This document shows, piece by piece, positions 1 through 5,480 of a stretch of DNA of 5,480 nt (position 1 is its first letter; every line of letters starts with the position of its first letter). Origin of the DNA: Caldisericaceae bacterium. GTDB lineage: Bacteria; Calditrichota; Calditrichia; Calditrichales; Calditrichaceae. The position numbers and the translations under genes are program-made. The notes beneath the pieces were generated by a model. It did no database searches, was not told where the DNA came from, and saw only the letters and a program-made list of their open reading frames with translations. The stretch covers positions 1 to 5,480 of the forward strand of contig JAGHBR010000108.1 in assembly GCA_021160885.1 (NCBI GenBank), given 5' to 3'.

Positions 1-520
1 AGGCAATTGTGGCCTCTCCAGATTCAAAATTTAAACATTTTAGATATTTTGAATAATTCTGGTTTTCCAAAGATTTTATTTCTAGTTGACAGGCTGGCAC
101 CAGTGGGTCAGTCCAGACCACATCGGTAATGCCTGCCTCTCTACCAGCTTGAACTGCCAATTCAGCTGCTTTATCTCCTCTGCCTTCTAAGATGAGTGCA
201 CGAATTTTCGGAAGATATTTTTTTAAATTTGGGGCTTTTGTTGGGGGATATTGTGGCATAAACAGTTTTTCATGACTTAAAATGATTGTCTCATCCCCTG
301 GAATGCCTCGAATTAAGGCGCCAATCGTTCCATTTCCTGTGACTAATGATTCTTCCCAACGGGTAGCCAGTTTCTTGCTTACAAATCCCTTTGCCGGATA
401 ATTAAGGCCCAACTCTTTGCATAGATCATCTATGGATTGATTTTTCTGGCAGGAATTGAATAAAATAAAAAAATATATCATAAAAATTTTAAATAATGCG
501 GGATAATTTCGTTTTAACAC
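1..520 (-). CDS. Glycoside hydrolase family 95-type protein, N-terminal part, putative lipoprotein (partial)
   Basis: 173 codons are visible; the gene continues past the left edge, so the catalytic (alpha/alpha) barrel is not seen. The start is GTG at 518-520, with GGAGGG 5 nt upstream. It is preferred over the in-frame ATG at 479-481 (codon 14) because only the GTG has a ribosome binding site and gives a complete export signal: K3 and R4, a hydrophobic stretch at residues 9-21, then Cys24 in the context LFNSC, a loose lipobox. The mature part looks like the GH95 N-terminal beta-sandwich: WEESLVTGNGTIGAL at 55-69, a helix-like LPKIRALILEGRGDKAAELA at 103-122, and PACQLEI plus YLKCLNFESGEA at 142-170. 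GH95 enzymes remove alpha-L-fucose or alpha-L-galactose from glycans; which substrate applies here cannot be judged without the catalytic domain. The lipidated N-terminus would anchor it to a membrane, in the periplasm or at the surface. It is the last of four co-directional genes, 132 nt after the LamG gene. Family assignment rests on motif recognition by eye. Confidence 0.78.
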   Translation of the reverse strand, partial: MLKRNYPALFKIFMIYFFILFNSCQKNQSIDDLCKELGLNYPAKGFVSKKLATRWEESLVTGNGTIGALIRGIPGDETIILSHEKLFMPQYPPTKAPNLKKYLPKIRALILEGRGDKAAELAVQAGREAGITDVVWTDPLVPACQLEIKSLENQNYSKYLKCLNFESGEATIA

Positions 521-525
521 AACTT

Positions 526-531
526 CCCTCC
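526..531 (-). promoter_or_regulatory. Ribosome binding site of the GH95-type gene
   Basis: GGAGGG on the minus strand, 5 nt before the GTG codon at 518-520. It decides the start: the downstream in-frame ATG at 479-481 has no purine-rich site, and using it would remove the charged N-region of the lipoprotein signal. Confidence 0.75.
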
Positions 532-541
532 GGTAAAGGTC

Positions 542-571
542 AACTAATAAAATAAAAATAGGTTATTAGTT
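542..571 (-). repeat. Perfect 9-bp inverted repeat in the leader of the GH95-type gene
   Basis: AACTAATAA (542-550) and TTATTAGTT (563-571) are exact reverse complements separated by 12 nt. The right edge of the element lies about 50 nt upstream of the GTG start. The stem is almost entirely A/T, so it would be a weak RNA hairpin and does not look like an intrinsic terminator. It could be an operator half-site pair or a chance feature of AT-rich spacer; the sequence gives no way to choose. Confidence 0.35.
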
Positions 572-597
572 AAAGAAAATTCTATTTTAGTCTTGAA

Positions 598-627
598 AAT
601 AATTAGAGCATTTGCCAATAATTGCTC
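598..627 (-). terminator. Weak candidate intrinsic terminator after the LamG gene
   Basis: On the minus strand GAGCA pairs with TGCTC (623-627 with 606-610) across a 12-nt loop, and the descending arm is followed by a T-rich stretch (TAATTATTTT). It lies 26 nt past the LamG stop codon. The 5-bp stem is short, so termination would be partial at best; it may attenuate rather than end transcription into the GH95-type gene. Confidence 0.25.
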
Positions 628-652
628 AAAAAGTCAATCAAAATTAATTAAC

Positions 653-2659
653 TTAATTACTTTTCCGAACAATTTTAAATTCTACTGGCTTTGTTGAAAA
701 TATTTGTGACCAAACAATGACTCGTGGTGTCGCTTCGACATCATATTCAAGACCAAAACGAACTTTCTTTTTAGAGGTGACAGGTACATCATTGACAAAT
801 AATGTAAGCCCATCAGTTGTCAAATTATAAATAACAAAGGCTGGATTAAATACGGGAGAATTGTCGCTTCCCTGGAGGGTAAAATTAATTTGTTGGATAT
901 TTCTATTTGCTGCTTTCAATTTATAAGCTCTTTCTGTGTAGTCATATCCCTGATTAAGAATATTTTGCGTTCGTAATTGTAGCGCAGGAGGATTGTTCCA
1001 GGAACGTGCTAACGGCACAAGTATTTTATCTGGTCTATCTGTCATGCCGTACAAAGCTGCATCGCCATTGGGGATTCCCCAACTAAGAGAAGAATGAGAA
1101 GCGCGGTCAGGTGCAAAGGCATATCTTCCATCTGAATGGATTTGGGCTATTGGCCAGTGATTCCACCAGGGAAAGTGAGAATATTCGGGCCTGACTTCCA
1201 GATTAAAGACCTCAAAGCCGCCGCCTTTTCTTAAGATAAGAAAAGGTTTAAATTTAGACTTTAAATTCACAAGTTGAATGTTAGCATCGGGAAGATCAAA
1301 TTGCGGATAACCATCTTCCCAGCTATATGTTTTCTTTTGACCATTCATATTAAACAAAGTAATTGCTTTTAATTTTAGATTATCTTCGGGCCTCGTACCT
1401 GGTTCATTAAGTGCAATTGTTTCCTGCCATCCTCCTCGGCCGGGCAACACTTTGCGCACACCAACGCCATCAGGATAGATAAAATACAGCTCATTTCCCC
1501 ATTCTCCAAAGCCGCTATGGTCAGGTAAATCGCGTTGCCGGAAGCGAACATCCATTTGTAAATAACGCCAGTTAACAACTACACGGGCATCATTGTTCTC
1601 AATAATTGCAACTCTTGAACTTCGACACTGAGTATCAGACATGTGTTCGATGCAGCCTGTAGGCAGCAAGTCGCTGGAGCCTTGAGAAAGAAACCAGTTA
1701 TTGCCCGTCTCTCTGCTCTGGTCTGCCATCCACTTACCATTTTCTGACACCCAGCATGGCGAATATCTGGTTCCTCGCCAGAACATAACTTTAATCGGAA
1801 GCTCATCGAATTGGACCACTACATCAAGTTGATCGCCCACTGGCCACAGAGTATCCCATTCCGGATAGTATTTTAAAGTTGTGTAATTTGCCCCGAAACG
1901 ATGCGACGATTTGACCGTTGGGAACTTACGCGGTGCAAATTCTGGTTCATTTTCAGGGGCAACCCCCTGGTAAAGCTTCTTCACCTCTTCCGCACTCAGG
2001 GCTTTTTTATAAATTTTAATTTCATCCACAATGCCATCAAGCGTATACCGAGAGGGGAAAGTAGCCCAGGTTCGTACAGGATCAGTAGGAGCCAGTTTTT
2101 CACGATTCATACCCATGCGGAAGCCTTTTTCAAGCTCACTAAATACAAGACCATAATCAAAAGTAAAATTGTTGTATGTGGCTTGAAGTTGTCCATTCAC
2201 ATAAACGGTCATTCCCTTCTTTTTACTGTATGTGCCAACCACATGATACCATTTTTTTAATTCCAGGCCCACTTTCGTTTTTTCGTTAATCGGTGAATTA
2301 CATTCATGCCAGATGTTTGTACCATCGGAAATATGAAAACCCACACAGCCTCGTGAATTTATACCAAAATAAAAACCCGTAATTCCAAATCTACCAAGAG
2401 AGATAATCGGAGCCCAATTCCAGGGATATGCACCTAATGCTACCCAGGCTTCAACGCTGATTTCATTGCTAAGATCATCTATAATTTCTTCATCTTTTGT
2501 AAACAATTCTGGTACGCCTTCTATAAACGACGAAAAGCCATCAAATTTTATTGCTGTCCCTGATACTCCAGGAACATATTTAGCCAATCCTTCTATTGAG
2601 TACTTGTCACCATGTAGTGCTTCAATAGTAAAATATGGGGCATTCCCCTTTTCAATCAC
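653..2659 (-). CDS. LamG (concanavalin A-like) domain protein with a large unrecognised C-terminal region
   Basis: 668 residues counted from GTG at 2657-2659. Residues about 34-231 form a LamG/Laminin_G_3 jelly-roll: SGTAIKFDG near 33-41, ISVEAWV at 67-73, WYHVVGTY then VYVNGQLQATY at 137-162, and the typical ending LDGIVDEIKIYKKALSAEEV at 207-226. Such domains usually bind carbohydrate or act as accessory modules beside catalytic domains. Residues about 245-668 match no family I recognise. They are rich in Trp, Tyr and beta-strand-like segments, with a striking block at 497-527 (PWWNHWPIAQIHSDGR, then PDRASHSSLSW). The start is uncertain: the frame stays open upstream to a TAA at 2759-2761, and the upstream codons encode IVFWWKFDEN, the usual first strand of these domains, so the real protein probably begins near 2705 and has about 684 residues. 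No signal peptide is visible in any version. It lies between the mutarotase and GH95-type genes and is likely co-transcribed; a role in polysaccharide binding or cleavage is inferred from context only. Confidence 0.8.
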   Translation of the reverse strand: MIEKGNAPYFTIEALHGDKYSIEGLAKYVPGVSGTAIKFDGFSSFIEGVPELFTKDEEIIDDLSNEISVEAWVALGAYPWNWAPIISLGRFGITGFYFGINSRGCVGFHISDGTNIWHECNSPINEKTKVGLELKKWYHVVGTYSKKKGMTVYVNGQLQATYNNFTFDYGLVFSELEKGFRMGMNREKLAPTDPVRTWATFPSRYTLDGIVDEIKIYKKALSAEEVKKLYQGVAPENEPEFAPRKFPTVKSSHRFGANYTTLKYYPEWDTLWPVGDQLDVVVQFDELPIKVMFWRGTRYSPCWVSENGKWMADQSRETGNNWFLSQGSSDLLPTGCIEHMSDTQCRSSRVAIIENNDARVVVNWRYLQMDVRFRQRDLPDHSGFGEWGNELYFIYPDGVGVRKVLPGRGGWQETIALNEPGTRPEDNLKLKAITLFNMNGQKKTYSWEDGYPQFDLPDANIQLVNLKSKFKPFLILRKGGGFEVFNLEVRPEYSHFPWWNHWPIAQIHSDGRYAFAPDRASHSSLSWGIPNGDAALYGMTDRPDKILVPLARSWNNPPALQLRTQNILNQGYDYTERAYKLKAANRNIQQINFTLQGSDNSPVFNPAFVIYNLTTDGLTLFVNDVPVTSKKKVRFGLEYDVEATPRVIVWSQIFSTKPVEFKIVRKSN

Positions 2660-2716
2660 CGATTTTTTTATTTTAAGATTTTCATCGAATTTCCACCAGA
2701 AGACAATATTTTTATT

Positions 2717-2722
2717 ACCTCC
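2717..2722 (-). promoter_or_regulatory. Ribosome binding site without a usual start codon, upstream of the LamG gene
   Basis: GGAGGT on the minus strand. Nine nt downstream, in the LamG frame, lies ATT (2705-2707) followed by codons for VFWWKFDEN, which is the expected N-terminal strand of a LamG domain. The first GTG in frame is 57 nt away and has only A/T-rich sequence before it. An ATG overlaps the site itself (ATGGAGGT) but its frame stops after 18 codons. The site therefore suggests initiation at ATT, as known for a few bacterial genes such as infC, or a start codon lost by mutation or sequencing error. Confidence 0.45.
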
Positions 2723-2764
2723 ATTTAACTTTGCAGAGGTTTTGATATTTCTATAGAGTTATGT

Positions 2765-3820
2765 TCAATCTGCCTGAAATTGATACACTGTTGTTTGCTT
2801 ATAAATTTCTCCAGGTTTAAGAACTACGCTTGGAAAATTTTTGTGATTTGGTGAATCGGGAAAATGTTGGCCCTCCAAAACGACAGCCCCGCGGTATTCA
2901 TACCTTTTGTTATTTTTGCCAGTTATTGTTCCATCTAAAAAATTACCGGAATAAAATTGCATTCCGGGCTCAGTCGTAAGAACTTTCATCAATCTACCAC
3001 TTTTAGGTTCGTATAATTGAACCGCTGGCCGAATGTTTCCATCATAGTGATTCAATACCCAGTTATGGTCATAACCCAGGCCAAATTTTAACTGTTCATC
3101 ATTTTCATTGATGCGCTTTCCAATTGCAGTTGGCTTTCTAAAATCCATTACAGTATTTTCTACCGCTTTAATCTCACCAGTTGGTATTAAGTTCTCATTA
3201 ATCGGGGTAAAATAGTCTGCATTTATCATCAATTCATGATCTAAAATTGAATTATTCCCGGCTCCATTAAGATTAAAATATGAATGATGAGACAAATTTA
3301 TTATAGTAGGTTTATCGGTAGTTGCCTGATAGTCAATTTTCAACTCATTTGCATCTGTCAGAGTATATTTTACCAGAACAGAAAGATTGCCCGGGTAGCC
3401 TTCTTCCCCGTCCTTACTAAAATAGGAAAGTTTAATAGCTGGGTTTACTGTATCCAATGGCTCTGCAGACCAGACTACTTTATTGAATCCTTTTATTCCC
3501 CCATGGAGATGATTTTTCCCTTCATTTACTGGTAACTGATACATTTTTCCATTAAGTGTAAATTTTCCTTCACAGATTCTGTTTGCATATCTTCCTACTA
3601 TTGCGCCAAAATATGAAGTATCCTGTAAATATTCTTTAAAAGTATCATATCCGAGCACTATATCGGCAAAATTTCCAAAACGATCTGGAACGTTTAAAGA
3701 TACGACAATACCTCCATAGTTCATAATTTTGACTTCAATTCCATTATTATTTTTAAGAGTAAAAAGAAAAACTTCTTCATCTTCAAGTTTTCCGAACAAC
3801 TCATCTTCAATGTACGACAT
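2765..3820 (-). CDS. galM: Aldose 1-epimerase (mutarotase, GalM family)
   Basis: 351 residues, a normal length for the family. The enzyme interconverts alpha- and beta-anomers of aldoses such as D-galactose and D-glucose, feeding the Leloir pathway. Family motifs are in order: NYGGIVVSLNVPDR at 34-47, GRYANRI at 76-82, NHLHGG at 103-108, INLSHHSYFNLNG at 174-186, LGYDHNWVLN at 248-257, TTEPGMQFYSGNF at 282-294 and VVLEGQHFPDSPN at 313-325. By comparison with characterised GalM enzymes, His106, His179, Asp251 and the catalytic base Glu316 are all present, as is Arg77, so it should be active. The ATG at 3818-3820 is chosen because AAGGAGGT lies 7 nt before it; a TTG 14 codons upstream (3860-3862) lacks a site and would add an unusual N-terminus. 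No signal peptide is seen, so the product is probably cytoplasmic. It begins 49 nt after the GH2 stop codon, in the same direction, consistent with one operon. The true sugar could be another aldose released by the neighbouring hydrolases. Confidence 0.95.
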   Translation of the reverse strand: MSYIEDELFGKLEDEEVFLFTLKNNNGIEVKIMNYGGIVVSLNVPDRFGNFADIVLGYDTFKEYLQDTSYFGAIVGRYANRICEGKFTLNGKMYQLPVNEGKNHLHGGIKGFNKVVWSAEPLDTVNPAIKLSYFSKDGEEGYPGNLSVLVKYTLTDANELKIDYQATTDKPTIINLSHHSYFNLNGAGNNSILDHELMINADYFTPINENLIPTGEIKAVENTVMDFRKPTAIGKRINENDEQLKFGLGYDHNWVLNHYDGNIRPAVQLYEPKSGRLMKVLTTEPGMQFYSGNFLDGTITGKNNKRYEYRGAVVLEGQHFPDSPNHKNFPSVVLKPGEIYKQTTVYQFQAD

Positions 3821-3827
3821 TTTAATT

Positions 3828-3835
3828 ACCTCCTT
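3828..3835 (-). promoter_or_regulatory. Ribosome binding site of the aldose 1-epimerase gene
   Basis: AAGGAGGT on the minus strand, a near-perfect anti-16S match, 7 nt before the ATG at 3818-3820. It rules out the longer TTG-started reading and lies wholly in the short spacer after the GH2 gene. Confidence 0.85.
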
Positions 3836-3869
3836 ATTCAGGGTTATCAGGTAAAGAAACAAAACAAAA

Positions 3870-5480
3870 TTATTTTTTCATTACAAAGATTATGGATGGG
3901 TCTACAGGATATCGGCCAAATCTTTCTCCATAAATTGCTAATCCACCAGGCAAGACATCATCAACTTCTAACCTGACAATAATTTTCCCTTCGCTTTCAG
4001 CTAACTTCAGAACCTCTATTGGAATTTTAGTAGAGATAAGATAGCCATAAGACCCTGCTTCTCTCAATCTTCCATCGCGCTTTTGACTGAACCAGGAAAG
4101 GATACCTCGATGATCTGCAGGGTCATCTTTTAAATCAAACACACCAACAACCTGACCATTAATCCTAATCCGTAACCTGCTGGGAAATGTTTTTTCATCT
4201 GTCATAGGATAGGCATTTGGATTCAAGCCGGGGTCGTGAGTCCCTTTGCCACGCATAAAATCGCCTTCAAGCTTCGCCCGTTCTTCTTTATCTTTACTAA
4301 ACAATTGTTTGGCGGAAACCTCAATGCGGAAACCAGCATCTTCAATTTCTTCAATTGCAAGGTCTTGAGGCCATTTAATAGCATACTCAAAATAACCTGA
4401 CCCCGCACCATTCACTTTTAAACCATTAAGAACTTCCCATTTTTTTAAGCTCCAATCTGCTTTTATATAACTATTGGGAGCAAATCTCAATACTTTAATT
4501 CTACTATCATTAAGCACAATTGTCTCTTCCCGGGGAGATGGCCCATCAGCCACTAAATACGTTGTAAAATTCCTGTGTAAAACATTACCTGCAAGGTCCT
4601 CTAAGACAAATGACAACACAACAAGACCAGGCTTGTCAGGCATTCTGATCCTTAATGGTGATAATTCTTTATTTAACCATGGAGCGCAGGGAATTATTTT
4701 CTGACCTTCCCAATAAATTTTTTCTAATCCAAGATTATCCCAACCGAAAAGTTTTGTTTTAAGCAACAATACATCATCATTTACCTGATCTGTTAAAATA
4801 GATAGATAAAGCGGTACATTTACAATTGTATTGGGTCTAACCTCACGACACAATTCTTTTTCTGTGGCAATATAATAATCAGCATGTAAATCCTTTAAAG
4901 ACATTCCCGGAACTATCTCAGATAAGCCGGTAAATTTTCTCGATCTATCATAGCGATAGTAACCATTCCACTCATTTATTACATCATGATGTTCTGTGTA
5001 TAACCAACCACATACTTTAGGATGGCGGCGGAATTCATTCATCATCAAATGATAGTCCCAACTCCAATCAATATCGCCAGTGCTACCTTTATATCCCCAT
5101 ACATTGCCACATTCACTGTTCAATAAAGGTTGTTTATTTTGTGAACGTCCCCCAATAAAATTCCATTTGGAACCTGGAAAAGTGGACTTTACATATTTAT
5201 CAAGCAAATCACGCCATTCATAACCGGGAATATACGCATGCCAGCTATTAATATCTGTTACAACATGATCAAAATTGCAGGCAGAATTATCTTCAACAAG
5301 ACGCGTTGGGTCCAATTGTTTTGCCAGACGATACAAGGATGCAACCCATTCCTGAGTTTCGGGTAGATAAGCATCTCTCTCCCAACCTTCATAATCTCTC
5401 TTTCCCTTTGAAAGCAATCCCCATGTTTCATTAAAAATAACCCAGGAAAAGATCGCAGGATGATTGTAGTCTCGCTCAAT
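3870..5480 (-). CDS. Glycoside hydrolase family 2 enzyme, C-terminal part (partial, 5' end outside window)
   Basis: 536 residues are visible and the frame is open to the right edge, so the N-terminal sugar-binding and sandwich domains and part of the TIM barrel are missing. Numbering from the first visible codon, residues 7-21 read HPAIFSWVIFNETWG, the GH2 barrel segment whose Asn17-Glu18 pair contains the acid/base. LLNSECGNVWGY at 119-130 carries Glu123, the expected nucleophile, so both catalytic residues of a retaining GH2 enzyme are present. WLYTEHHDVINEWNGYYRYD at 159-178 is also typical. GH2 members hydrolyse beta-galactosides, beta-glucuronides, beta-mannosides and others; the residues seen do not fix which. 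After the barrel come beta-rich modules and a distinctive C-terminal region (about 400-536) ending in GGLAIYGERFGRYPVDP near 511-527. A TTG at 5415-5417 inside the barrel is not a start, since conserved barrel sequence continues upstream of it. The gene is first of the four visible and is followed after 49 nt by the mutarotase, which fits release of a beta-linked aldose such as galactose. Confidence 0.9.
   Translation of the reverse strand: MERDYNHPAIFSWVIFNETWGLLSKGKRDYEGWERDAYLPETQEWVASLYRLAKQLDPTRLVEDNSACNFDHVVTDINSWHAYIPGYEWRDLLDKYVKSTFPGSKWNFIGGRSQNKQPLLNSECGNVWGYKGSTGDIDWSWDYHLMMNEFRRHPKVCGWLYTEHHDVINEWNGYYRYDRSRKFTGLSEIVPGMSLKDLHADYYIATEKELCREVRPNTIVNVPLYLSILTDQVNDDVLLLKTKLFGWDNLGLEKIYWEGQKIIPCAPWLNKELSPLRIRMPDKPGLVVLSFVLEDLAGNVLHRNFTTYLVADGPSPREETIVLNDSRIKVLRFAPNSYIKADWSLKKWEVLNGLKVNGAGSGYFEYAIKWPQDLAIEEIEDAGFRIEVSAKQLFSKDKEERAKLEGDFMRGKGTHDPGLNPNAYPMTDEKTFPSRLRIRINGQVVGVFDLKDDPADHRGILSWFSQKRDGRLREAGSYGYLISTKIPIEVLKLAESEGKIIVRLEVDDVLPGGLAIYGERFGRYPVDPSIIFVMKK

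Larger units (their letters stand above)
521..652. other. Intergenic spacer between the LamG and GH95-type genes
   Basis: This is the longest gap between genes in the window (132 nt) and is strongly AT-rich. It holds the GH95 ribosome binding site, a 9-bp inverted repeat and a weak hairpin, each listed separately. A TAAAAT on the minus strand (about 586-591) resembles a -10 box, but no acceptable -35 sits at the right distance. A TAATTTTG at 639-646 fits the Bacteroidota -7 pattern only by a short match that AT-rich DNA gives often. I therefore do not call a promoter, though an internal one here is possible. Confidence 0.5.

Noticed and set aside
639..646. TAATTTTG as a Bacteroidota-type -7 promoter element
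   Set aside because: It is a short match in AT-rich DNA at the end of a coding gene, and the strong Shine-Dalgarno sites argue against a typical Bacteroidota host.
1901..2260. 119-codon open frame on the plus strand
   Set aside because: It lies wholly opposite the LamG gene, has no ribosome binding site or recognisable domain, and its composition is what the antisense of a real gene gives.
2705..2728. Short frame starting at the ATG overlapping GGAGGT, as a leader peptide
   Set aside because: It stops after 18 codons, has no ribosome binding site of its own and no sign of being a regulatory peptide.
2466..2756. 96-codon open frame on the plus strand over the LamG gene start
   Set aside because: It is antisense to coding sequence whose LamG homology is clear, and has no family resemblance of its own.
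3284..3535. 83-codon open frame on the plus strand
   Set aside because: It is antisense to the most conserved part of the epimerase gene.
3821..3862. Longer epimerase starting at TTG 3860-3862
   Set aside because: There is no ribosome binding site before it, and AAGGAGGT lies inside the extension at the right distance from the ATG at 3818-3820.
5415..5417. TTG as the start of the GH2 gene
   Set aside because: Sequence upstream to the window edge continues the conserved GH2 barrel, including the Asn-Glu acid/base pair, so this is an internal Leu codon.

Overview
The window carries four genes, all on the minus strand and closely spaced. It reads as part of a carbohydrate-degradation operon. 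In transcription order (right to left) they are: a glycoside hydrolase family 2 enzyme whose 5' end lies outside the window (3870-5480), an aldose 1-epimerase or mutarotase (2765-3820), a large LamG-type protein with an unrecognised C-terminal region (653-2659, probably starting further upstream), and the N-terminal third of a family 95-type glycoside hydrolase that runs off the left edge (1-520). I see no RNA genes, mobile elements, CRISPR arrays or plus-strand genes. The plus-strand open frames all lie opposite these four genes.

The DNA is AT-rich, at roughly 40% GC by eye. Strong Shine-Dalgarno sequences (GGAGGG, AAGGAGGT) sit 5-7 nt before the GH95 and epimerase starts. That argues against a typical Bacteroidota genome, where such sites are weak, even though the gene content resembles a Bacteroidota polysaccharide-utilisation locus. 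No SusC/SusD pair is visible here. A Gram-negative polysaccharide degrader from another lineage (for example the wider FCB or PVC groups) fits best, but the window alone cannot fix the phylum.

The inferred shared task is dismantling a galactose- and/or fucose-type glycan. The GH2 enzyme would cleave a beta-linked sugar. The GH95-type lipoprotein would remove alpha-L-fucose or L-galactose side groups. The LamG protein would bind carbohydrate, or act on it through its unknown domain. The mutarotase would convert the released beta-anomer of an aldose such as galactose for catabolism.

The main oddities are in the LamG gene. Its homology starts upstream of the first usual start codon, a good ribosome binding site there faces an ATT codon, it has no visible export signal, and about 425 residues of it are unrecognised. 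The system is not clearly novel overall; the LamG protein is the part that deserves attention.
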